A DNA stretch of 64,000 nt from Moniliella sp. 'wahieum'. Its lineage: Eukaryota; Basidiomycota; Moniliellomycetes; Moniliellales; Moniliellaceae. Under the pieces are notes generated by a model. That model ran no database searches. It saw only the letters and a program-made list of their open reading frames with translations, and was not told the DNA's origin. The stretch covers positions 310,001 to 374,000 of the forward strand of contig RSEE01000061.1 of the NCBI GenBank assembly GCA_003971905.1, given 5' to 3'. The position numbers and the translations under genes were made by a program. Positions 44,941-54,821 of the stretch are shown here, in pieces; position 1 is the stretch's first letter, and the number at the start of each line of letters is the position of its first letter.

Positions 44941-46413
44941 CTATCTCTTACAGCAAGCAAGCACAGATGATGTGGTACCAAAGAATGGCGGTGCGGTGTA
45001 CATGTTGGGATATACGTGATCACAAGGATCAGAAGAATGATGCGAATGCAAGCCAAGCGTGTGGGATCCAGAACGACGAGGCAATGCCCAATGTTGGAGA
45101 GCTTTTTTGGTGAGGCCTGAGGCCCCTGACGAGGGAGGGGAAGCACGGTTGATGGTCCGACAAGAAGCGTGCCCGGAACGGAATACATACCGCCTCACGC
45201 CTTCTCCGTCCGTCCTATCGCTCACAACCCTCCCGGTTCGTTGGCGACAGAAGCGGAGAAAGGGGGGGGAGGAGAGCGAAGGCGCGAGCCGGCGCGACGG
45301 CGAGGGATATGTGTTCCTGAACCCGGGAGCGCGCCGCTGGATCCCATCACATGACACGACGAGGCCGGAATGGAGAAATTCCAATCGGTAAAGGGCGCAA
45401 GGGGCGCAGGGTGCGAAGCGCTGCCGGTCTTCGTCCCCGACCCATATCCAGACAACGACGTGCGACGTAGAGTCACCGCATAAGGTGCAGTCAATGGGGG
45501 GGCATACGAGCACGCAGCCGTGGTACGGTCGACTCCCTTTCCCCCTTTTGGTACGAGGGAGCATCCCCGCGAACGGGAGTGGCAGGCATGCCCATGCCCA
45601 TTCCCATGGCGTATGAATAGCGGTGCCGTTGGCGATGGGGAACCAAGGTTGGGGAAGCAGCGCCGTCCAAGAGCACGGGCGGAGGCAGGGGCGCTTTAGA
45701 GGGACGACGGTTGTACCGCATCGCCGTGTTGCCCAGCGAAAGTCGAGCAGAAGCAAGTTCAGGATGCACCAGCGATGCAGGCAAACTCACCCGAGCCGGA
45801 TCTTGGGCCCCTACCGCTCCCGCACCGGCCCCGGTCGACGGTGGGTCGGGTGTCACTTCCGATTCCGACCCGGTCAGGTGTGCCCGAGAGTGGGCTCGGA
45901 TCGTGCCTCGTGCCCTCAGCAAAAGCGGGGGAGACCAAGCCTGCCGCCAAGAGAGGAAGCGAGGCGCGGCGCGAAAACGAAAGAGAAAGGCGACCCGCGG
46001 CGTTCCAATTGGGCACAGTTTCCCCGCCAGCGGCCCCACCGCGTCCCGCTATCCGCACTGCGACAAGTGGGGGAACAGTACAAGTCGCGCCCAGTGACCA
46101 CCTTGGAGCAAACAGTACACACGTTGTCCTCGAGCCAGTCGGTATCTGCTTGGGCTTTCATCAGTTCGGCATGAACCTCGGCGCTCGAGCGACGCGGCTT
46201 GCGCTGAGCGCCAGGCGGTCGTCTCTTGGTCTTCTTGCTCCCGTCGGGCAACGTAGGGCCGACAGGAGGACCTCCTCTCCCCCGGGGCGGCCGTTGGTTG
46301 GGAAGGTGGGGTCTCAGTGTGGACGGGGAGAGCTGATGTGCAGGCTCTGGTCCAGTCACACCTGGAGACACAGGCGAGGCGAATGGCCGAGCCGACTCCA
46401 CTGCCACGGCCAT
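44941..46413 (-). CDS. Ecl1-like (life-span regulatory) zinc-binding protein
   Basis: From ATG at 46413 (MAVAVESARPFASPVSPG) the frame is clean to a small Cys motif, CTVCSK then DLYCSPTC followed by R-S-A-D. This is the layout of the fungal Ecl1/Ecl2/Ecl3 family, small zinc-binding proteins linked to chronological life span and stress survival in S. pombe. The preceding segment is basic (GSKKTKRRPPGAQRKPRR), consistent with a nuclear protein. Downstream, frames change repeatedly but stay protein-like: ARLSLGNTAMRYNRRPSKAP, then a short YSYAMGMGMGM repeat, then GYGSGTKTGSASHPAP. The 3' end is uncertain; 44941 is the stop of the last protein-like frame. An ATG further upstream (46809) is possible but would need a frame change. 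Confidence 0.5.
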
Positions 46414-49119
46414 GCTGGGAGGGGTGGGAGCAAGTGCGGCAACAGGAAATGGAGACAAGAGGGGCAGGGAGCGGTCGGCAAAAGTAGCTGATGCGGCTAC
46501 GAAAGTGCTGTGGCGGTGGCAGGAATCACAACAAGTTAAGGTGGGCTGGGAGCAGACTGCAGCGTGGAGGCAAGAAAAACGCGAAGAAACGGGGAAGGGT
46601 CCATCGGCCCCCAGCGCAACAAAAGCGGGGACAAGCGGATGATCGATGAAGTCGATGAAGCATGATGCAAACGTACGTTGAACAACGGAGGAACCCAGAC
46701 GGCATGGCGCGGGGGGAGGGAGGGGTATATGGCGGTGGAGGGTCAGACGTAGGGTGGAGGGAACGGATGGACGCACGGGGTGGATGATAGGAGGGGTTGG
46801 AGGCGGCACACGTGGCTGCCCAAGGCTGCCCTCGGGCTCTTGTCACATGTCAGAGGGGTTGCAGCGGAGTGGCACCAAAACAGTTTTTGCCACATTTTTA
46901 GCTTTGGACACTGGAGGTCCGAAGGCAGGCGCCGTGCTGGCTGAGCCTTGGCATCAGCCAGTATCGATGACTAGCAGATCATCGATCATCGATCAGCGCT
47001 GAGCTGTAGGCTCGCTTAGCACTGAGCCACTGTGTAGCACCATGATGCATGATGCATGAAGCTGAGACACCCAGATGAGGGCGGCATCGGCACTGGCCGC
47101 ATGGCGGCCTAATTAAGCTAATTGGCCGCTGCAGCACGCCAGAGCACAGTGGCCTTGTGCTGTATACGCAACGCAAACGAGTTCTCCGTGCCCGGGTGCC
47201 AAGTGGGCGTCGGGAGGCGTCGGGCCAGCTGCTTCGTTGCCGTGAGGCGACACGAGTGGCCCTGAGGCTCAGGCTTGTGTGAGTAACTAGTGGCGGGAAC
47301 TGGTGACTAGCCCCGCTCCCCCGCGCCTGCCGCTTTTCTTCACACGCACGGCGGCAGTGTTCTGTAGGTGGCCGTTCCTGATTAATGAGCCGCTTGTTTA
47401 GGATACGACGAACGCTCGCCTAATCTCACGCCGCAGCCTCATGCCTCGGCCTCTCAAGACTACAGCGCTCACGCTTCAAGCTCAAGGCGCTCAAAGCGCC
47501 CAGTGCCAGGCCCCGCTCAGGTACCAGGCCCTCGGACGCGCTTCCAGCGGGAAGGGCGTTCGCGCCCTTGCGCGTCTGCTGCAATCGACAATCCACCATC
47601 ATCAACAATCATCTTGCACAATCCCAAATCCCCCCTGGGGACATCCCCCTATATATACTTGTGGGCCGCAACAGCCAAACTAACGACTGGTACGTACATG
47701 CGCCACCATCCTCGTTTTCTCCTAAACTCCCGCTCTGAACCACATGCCTTGCGGTGCTGAGTCTTAGCCTGAGCACTGAGTGAGCAAGCGCTCCGACGCC
47801 CAGGACAGCCCAACCCAATACGGAGCCTCAGAACTAGTATCGTTCACAAACGTACTACGCAATTTTCGTTTGAGCGTTGAACGTGTTGAAGTTGGTTTAA
47901 AACATGCAAGTTTATAATTGCAAACATCTGGATCATATATAGATGACCCCCGTTGACTTTGAGGGGAGGAAAAGAGCCTCGGCTCCCCGAGAGTTGTGCA
48001 ATAGCACGTCAAGAATACGCTTGCATGTGTTCATCATACTAATATGTGCCTTCCGATGCGCTGTATACGGTGAATAGAATATGGCTGTGGTGTTTGGGGG
48101 GGGGGACGGTGAAATTCTGATGAGACCTGGAGTCCTGGTGGTCCTTATTGAGGGTGACCGGTAGGGGTTATGAATAGACCGTTGAACAAGGAAAACAAAA
48201 GAGAGAACACGACGGATGCAAAACTCCTATGTCTGAGGAAGGACTGAAGGGATATTTTCGGCCAGAACACACGAGCCCACCCGCGCTGTGTGGTTCAATA
48301 AATTCATCGTCGAGATCATAATGATCATCATCTGAGATCTGTGACCTTGAGATCTAACCCCTCCTACCACATGTCGAAACTCTGTACTACGATATCCCGG
48401 CCGTGGGCGATCATAGCGCAGACGGATGTGCATTGGAACCATATCAACAAGAGGACTCGCTCTTCTGCTGTTGTTCGGTTCCACGTGTGTGCCGCTTGCA
48501 TTACACCTTACAAGAGAAGTGAGATTGGGTGTGGACACGAGGGAGGAACTGTGCCAACTTTTGAATTTGATCATTCCTAACCTCTCGAGGTACGTCGGAA
48601 AATAAGATTGGTTACACACTGGTCTGGCGTCAGGCTGTGATTTGCGATTCCTCCGGTCGGTGACCGTTACTCTCTCTCACACACACCACTGGTCCCTCGC
48701 GAGTGGGCGGGGGGAGGGGGGGTGAAAGATTTTACGAGGGGAAAGGGAGCAGTGCTGATGGATTAAAGAGTGTGAGCTGGTGGCAGCGGTAGTGTAACAT
48801 CAACTGGGCTCCCGAAACGGCGAAGGTAGTCACTAGTCAGAGGTACACTTTTCCAATGATTGGCAAGGTCGAAAAAAGTTAACGAGATTGTCTGACGATT
48901 GTAACAGGTACCATATACCATGTCTACGTGCAGGCAGTGCGCCGAAAACTCAGGTGTGCGCGGCGGTTACGATTATAATTTCTGTGTATACCATATGGAA
49001 GCTCTCGTTTTGGATAGTATATGAGAAAGACAACGAGGGAAAGTGTGCCACTGGTTTCGCGGCAGCTTGTTCTGTAAGCCTGTTGGCGTCTGTAGCTCCT
49101 GGCTTCCGGCTTTTGTACC
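46414..49119. other. Long spacer with palindromic repeats
   Basis: About 2.7 kb upstream of the Ecl1-like gene. It contains GATCATCGATCATCGATC near 46977-46996, a CATGATGCATGATGCATG array at 47041-47058, GACTAG motifs at 47283-47310, GTTGAACG near 47868 and a G run near 48097. The stretch from 47.8 to 49.1 kb is AT-richer. No gene is recognised. Confidence 0.5.
47041..47058. repeat. CATGATGCATGATGCATG array
   Basis: Overlapping CATGATG/ATGCATG units forming a near-palindrome of 18 bases, related to the arrays at 26955-26994 and 58776-58794. Confidence 0.7.
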
Positions 49120-51996
49120 TTAGTTCAAGTAAAAACGCTTAATCCATTTGATCAGTGGCTTCAGATCCTGGGGGGAGTCGGAAACTTTCTTCTTAAGCTT
49201 CTTTTGTCTGTGGGGAGACGAGAAGGCCATCAAAAATCGGCCACGCACTGGCATGGGCGAGAGGAGCAATTTGTTTCGTTTTTCCTCTACTCTTGTCCCG
49301 GTGGGTACACGCAAGGGAGGTGATGGCGAGCCAGCAGATGGCGGTTTTGGAAGGAAAGGACGTGTGGAGGGCTCCTGTGTGCGTCTATAGTACGTGTATG
49401 AGGGGGGAGGAAACGAGCAGAATGGAGCAGATGTCTTCCCACCTCCACTGCACAGTGGTAATTTTCGAGTGGTGCCACCAGGGCCCATGAGAGTGATGCA
49501 CAAGCAGAGATATAAAGGTCCCAAGCGCCCAAGGGGGGCTGCGATGCTGCCAGCCTTAAATCTCTGCTTGGGAAAAGGGAGCCAAACCAATGCTAGTTTG
49601 GGTGGAACCCGGGTGGCACAGCTTGACGGGGAAACAGTTCAGGTGAGGCCTTCTCTGGCTGGAAAAGGGATACGTGTAGCAGTCGTGACGCGTCATGTGA
49701 AAGCCCCAGAGGGGGGAGCGGCTATAGACCAGCTCCGACTCGAAGCGTTTTGGCACTGGCTTGTGTCCACCGCACGGGCGAAGGCGTACCTAGGCCACGC
49801 GGTGCTGGAGACGGTACGCATGGGCGCTGGCGGGGGGGCGAGTCGGGGTGCGGCGGCAGTGGCTTCCCCCACTCGGAAGAAGAAGTGGCAAGGGGGAGGC
49901 ACGGATCACCGTGCCACGTCGAGTGAGGAAGGAAAGAGGTAGGCTGGTACGGAAGGTAGGGCGGAGCGTCCGGGACCGTCTGGTGGTTAATGTCGTCGGT
50001 GCGAGGGGAGGTGTGCCATGCGACGCTCGATCCCGAAGCCAGTTGGTCTGCCAGCCCAGCAACCGCGTCGGCAGTCAAGGCGAAGGAGCCACGCAGGCCC
50101 AGCCGGCGTTTCAACAGGGCGTCGTCCGCCCCACCGCGCAGGACTGGCATGGACGCAGCATGTGATAAGGTCCGAGTCGGATCGCACATGCGCTGAGGCC
50201 AAGGCAGGGCTGCCTCATGCTGGGACGTAGGCATAGGTCGGGAGGCAGGTACGGGCGCCTGATTCGGCAGATGGGCAGGACCGTGGGATCGGAACTGATG
50301 CAACCAGGGCGGGATGTCTTGGGCGAACGTGTCCTTGCTCTGGGGTGGGTTGGTGAGCAACGCAGGCGAGGGGATGGGCGACGGAATGGGCGAAGACGGG
50401 ACGGGCGACGGGACAGGCGATGGGTTCGGGCTGGGTGCAGAGAGGTGAAGTGCATTATTGGTGTCCCAGAGCACGGTGCGGGAAGAGGCGGGCGAGGGCA
50501 AGGGCAAGGGCAAGGGTTTGTGCATGTCGTATTTGCTGTGAGGTTTTTGGCATGCTGGTTCTGCTGTACCAGAAGAAACCATGGACCGAGCGGGACCCCG
50601 AACGAGAGTGGAACGAGGGCGTACGCGGAGATAACAGCTGGCCTGAAGATCCAGAGTGTGGGAGTGCTGGCGGTAGAGGCAACCCCGACCGGGAGGGGTA
50701 CGGTGTTGGGGGTGGGCTGGCCAACTGCTGCGCCGTATGGGTCGCGGCAGCAGAGGCCTCCTTACTGCTTCCTGTACCGAACGAGACAGAGGCTCGAACG
50801 CGGGGTCCTACACGAAGAGGCAGCAGACGCGACCACAGCCCGCCCTTGGCCTTAGGCGACACGCGTCTCGACGGCGACGGCGCTGTTGAAGCGGCCGGCG
50901 ACCGAACCGCAGGCTGACGAACACCCGAGGGTGAAGCCGCCGAATCTTCTGAGAGCTTCCCCAAGCTGAGCTGGCTCTCGTGGGGACGACTCTGACTGGG
51001 GAAGCTGACCTTGGCCGGGCCTACCGGCTGCGGAGGCGGTGGAGGAGGCAGGGTCGGCAAGACGGGGGACTGCATCCGTCCGCGCGGCGGCGACGGCGCC
51101 AATCCAGATTGAGGCTCGGGGTGCGGTTGGGGTGAGCCTGGGAGGATGCCCAGCAGTGGCGCCAGCGTGGCGGCCCAGCCAGTGGCCGTCTGCACGTCCT
51201 CCACGCGAAACACAAGCGTGCGTCCTGCGTTGCGGCCGCTACGCTCCGACCTGTATCGGCATCGGACCAGCGCACCGCACTGCCCACCGTTGGCCCTGTG
51301 TGTCGGCCCGGAGGAGGGGGGCGAGCAGCTCGACTTGCCATGCATGGGCACCCAACTTGGAAGACAGCTCGGGGGAGGTGACGGACCGCTTGGTGATCCG
51401 CTGCCACGGAGTGCTGCTGTTTGCACGGCTGTGAGAGACGGGTGGAGTCGTGGGCGACACGGGCCGCGGCGTGCCAGCGGGGTGGGGCGAGGTAGAGGCG
51501 CTGGGCACGGTGCGGGTGCGGACGACGGTGAAGGCTGCCAGGTCTACTTGGGCACTTGCGCTGGCCGGCGGAGGGAGGTGGATGGCGAGGGTGGTAGGGG
51601 TAGGAAGGGAGGCCCAGCCGGGAGTCCAGCTGGGCGCAGAGCTGGTGGGGGCGGGCGGCAGAGCCCAGATGGCGCTGGGCAGGAGGGACATGGGGTGGTA
51701 GGGAAGAAGAAACGGAGGCGAGGGCGATGGTGGGAGGCAGTGTGGGGTCCACAACAGGGCCAGACGCCGGTGGAGGCTGATGCTTGAAGAACTTGTCTGG
51801 AGGGAGGTGGATCGCGCTGAGACTTGGTCCGTGTGTCGTCGATTGCTGGTGGGGTGGCTGCAGTCGGCTTACTCTTCGAGGCAGAAGAGGCCGAAACGAA
51901 AACAAATACAAAGAAGAACTGTGGGATGGCCACCATACTTACTGTGTACGCTATGCGGCCACCAGGTCCCTCTGGATTGCTCCGTTTCCTCAGCCA
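49120..51996 (-). CDS. Large Pro/Ser-rich protein with possible PH-like region
   Basis: A predicted protein of about 900 residues. The likely first exon, from ATG at 51996, reads MWLRKRSNPEGPGGRIAYT and is followed by GTAAGT. The second begins near 51868 after CTGCAG. The next 200 residues are folded in appearance: ASAQVDLAAFTVVRTRTVPS, then SSKLGAHAWQVELLAPLL, RWAVRCAGPMPIQ and RTLVFRVEDVQTATGWAATL. Its strands and final amphipathic helix suggest a pleckstrin-homology-like fold. The rest is disordered and Pro/Ser-rich, with a PSPVPSPVPS run at about 50365-50425 and conserved-looking islands (LKRRLGLRGSFALTADAVAG). The C-terminus is basic, HRQKKLKKKVSD then KPLIKWIKRFYLN. Several frame changes occur. 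Two separate genes are possible, but the continuous minus-strand coding character argues for one. Function is unknown. Confidence 0.5.
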
Positions 51997-53360
51997 CACG
52001 CTCTTGTTGATGTTTAGCGTTTATTTACTCGATCCACCGGCCACCAGCCACCGCGGACGCCCGAGGTGACCGGTGACCACGGAGGGTGCATGCTGATTCA
52101 GAACACCGACATGGGGGCGCTGGGCAAACGCTTAGGACCGTTTCTGCGTAGAACAAGAAGGGCAGGTACCGGGACGGGCAGGGCCCGATCCGATTCTCGT
52201 TTTGCTGTCGTCCATCGGAGCTTGTCGAGAGGCGCCCCGCCGCCACAAAGAAGTAAGAAGCTGTTATAGGCAGGCTAGTGTTGCGACGGTGACTATATGA
52301 CCGGCTTCACCGATTGTGGAGCAATGATTAATGGCTGACTTTACCGATCTTGGAGCACTTCTCAGGCCTCAGACCCTCAGGCCTCACTAGCCCCGAGGCG
52401 CAGGCCTGACGTGCTCCCGCTGAAGTGGCGGTGTGGGCAGGTGTGGGTCGCACCGCCGCACAGGCGTGACCAATGACGGTGAGCGGTAACCGGTAACCGG
52501 TAACCGGTAACCTCCAAGCTGGAAGATGCTGGAAACTGAAATTGAAGACAGAAGCATCTGCGTCTTCGTGGCGCCTATGATACTGGCCAGGGGCTGTTTT
52601 GGCTTGCCTGTCCATTTCGATATTCGTCCAGAAGGCGCTGATCGGACCAGCCCGATGTTCTATACAGACTTCGCGCAACTTTTGGTTGGACCGCCCCGAC
52701 CGGAAGCCGAGCATTACTGAAAAGTACTGAGACGGATGTGCATGCGACCCTCGGTCTTCTCACGAGAGGTGAGATCGAGAAGTGAGCATCCCGCCGCCAC
52801 AGACCCTCTGGACCCGTCGTCTGATGACCTACTGTTTGCGACAGCAGCTGATGTCATCATGTCGCCGACCGCTGTCAAAACGAGTCAACATATATGTCCG
52901 TTTCAGCATCGCATAGAAAAAGATCGCAGCTGCTCAGCCAGCCCTCAACGTCCCCAACTTCAGGCTGTCGCATGTGTGGAGAGCGATGGGGCATGTGGGA
53001 TCGGGGCCCCTCCACCGGGTCACATGCCCCCATCTCCCACTGTAGAAGACCAGAGAGCACAGAGTTGATGGGTGTATTGCATTGCACACGAGCTACAGAG
53101 GCTACAGAATATTCCTGCCCTCCAAGAAGGAAAATTGGAAGGCATTGACCGGAAGGGTCCGAGCTTGTTGGGCTTCCAGCGCCATGGTACCAGTGTGGCG
53201 GGCGGGGCAACGTGGGTGACCGGGGGCGACCTGTGAGGAGGAGTGAGAGATTCTGTGGCCTGAGGGGGGGTTAGGGTGGGGAGATACGAGTGAGAGCCAA
53301 GTGCAAAGGGAGGCAAAGAATGTATTGGTAGAGACGAGGGGACAGGATCGGCGAAGTCAG
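51997..53360. other. Spacer with GGTNACC arrays
   Basis: About 1.4 kb without a recognised gene. Two GGTGACC units lie at 52065-52078 and four GGTAACC units at 52485-52512. Confidence 0.55.
52485..52512. repeat. Four perfect tandem GGTAACC heptamers
   Basis: Four uninterrupted copies of the palindromic heptamer GGTAACC. It differs from the GGTGACC unit at 7357 and 52065 only at the central base. The array is about 490 bp upstream of the presumed start of the large Pro/Ser-rich gene. Confidence 0.9.
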
Positions 53361-53596
53361 CTAGTCGACGTTGAGTTCACTGGCGTCCAACTTGAGCTCA
53401 AGCTCCAAGCAAGCTTCAAGCTTCAAGCTGGTCCGTGAGACCCGGTGCCGGTCGCTTCTTCGGGCGGAAGAGTCCCCTCCGCAGACTGCACACTCCCTGC
53501 TCGCCCCATCTGCCTTCTTGGCATCCGGTCTCTTTTCCTTCAGACGCCCGTCGAGCTTGGACTTGAGGCTTTTTGAAGAGACGTTGGCGCTCGCCA
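53361..53596 (-). CDS. Small hypothetical protein
   Basis: A 78-residue frame from ATG at 53596: MASANVSSKSLKSKLDGRL, then KEKRPDAKKADGASREC. It is Lys-rich and probably helical or disordered. The C-terminal end LKLEACLELELKLDASELNV is encoded by a short AAGCTT/CAAGC-type repeat and may not be real protein. A frame change before it would give a different end. I do not recognise the family. A pyrimidine-containing leader and a good ATG context support it slightly. Confidence 0.35.
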
Positions 53597-54821
53597 TTTT
53601 GTCCTGTCTAAAGTCAATCTGAGACCTGAAGACCTGGGCGGGCGGCACCCGTTCCGCCTCTGTTCCGCCCCTCCCTGTAGATGACGTGTGGCACACGACA
53701 CACGGCACACTACGTCAAGACACTGACAGGGATGGAGGACTGAGCCATTGATGATCGATGATCCCCGACATCTCCGGCGGGGTCTATTTTTTTTGTTTTT
53801 TTGTTCTTGAGCGCAAGCTTTGATTCTTCTGCCTGTTTTGTACATTTCAAGTGATAACGCCGCCAGTCCATACGACGGTGGCAGTGACAAAAAGTGGCTA
53901 GTGGCAGGGGATCCCACACGATTTGGACGTTGTACCTAGCGGAGATGTCGCCAAGCCGATTTTTTTTGCTCGGCTGTGGCAGGCGCTGGCACTCGGACAG
54001 CGAAGCCCAATCTGCATGGCCGCCAGCAACGGAGGGGCGCGAGCGATATCGCTGCCCGCCCAGCGCCCACCGTCCAATGTTCTGTACGTTGCAACCCATC
54101 GTCGATAGGGGACAGCCGATAGTCGATAGCCGATAGCGATAGCCGATAATCGATCGTCTGGGCAATCGCTGATCGATAAGCGCAAGGCAGAAGGCCGCAG
54201 ACTCAGCAGCGCGGCAGTGGCCTGGTGGCCTGGTGGTGAGGCCGGAGCAAAGCGGCGCCGCCCCCCGGGGAGCCAATTCTCTGGCGCTGCGCTGGGGTTG
54301 GCGGCAGGCACCGGGCGGCAGGAGGCAGCAGCACCAGTGGGGCCCGAGGATAGGCTCCGGTGGTTGGGGCGCTGGGTGCTGCGGCTGGGCGCAGGGCCAG
54401 TGCTCGGCAGCTGCAGGCAGTTGCAGGAGATGGTTGCCGAGACAGGCGCCATGTGGCCGCTGGGAGCACATGCAGCCGCGGGCAGGGGGCCAGTGCCTGC
54501 GCGTGCACACAGCGCTGTGGCGGCTGCTCTGTGCTCGGAGTTGCTCGTGTCTGTTCCACCACTGGCACTTACTTGCTCTCGGGGTTGCTGTTGCTGGTGC
54601 TGCTGGTGCTGCTGCTAACCTGTTTTCAGTTTTCTGCACCCCCACCTCCATCTCCCCATCTCCCCCCCGCTGCTCCGCGCCCAAACCACCGCCTCTGCCC
54701 GGGGGTTGGATATGTTTGGCTTGCCGCTCTACCCTCACGTCCCTGTTCTCCAGACGCACAACCGCACTCGGTGCATCTTTGCGTATCCTTATCCCCGCGG
54801 TTGAGCTTCTCGCCTCCCACC
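53597..54821. other. Spacer with CGATAG repeats, GC-rich 5' region of regulator gene
   Basis: About 1.2 kb. CGATAG/GCCGATA units cluster at 54101-54178. The 600 bp before the regulator's ATG are GC-rich and contain (CTG)n stretches around 54583-54617. A 705-codon open frame on minus across this region and into the regulator gene is a GC-driven shadow. Confidence 0.5.
54101..54178. repeat. CGATAG / ATCGAT repeat cluster
   Basis: About six CGATAG units, in GTCGATAG or GCCGATAG context, followed by ATCGATCG and GATCGATAAG within 80 bp. A smaller group (AATCGATAATCG) lies near 58078. The function is unknown. Confidence 0.65.
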
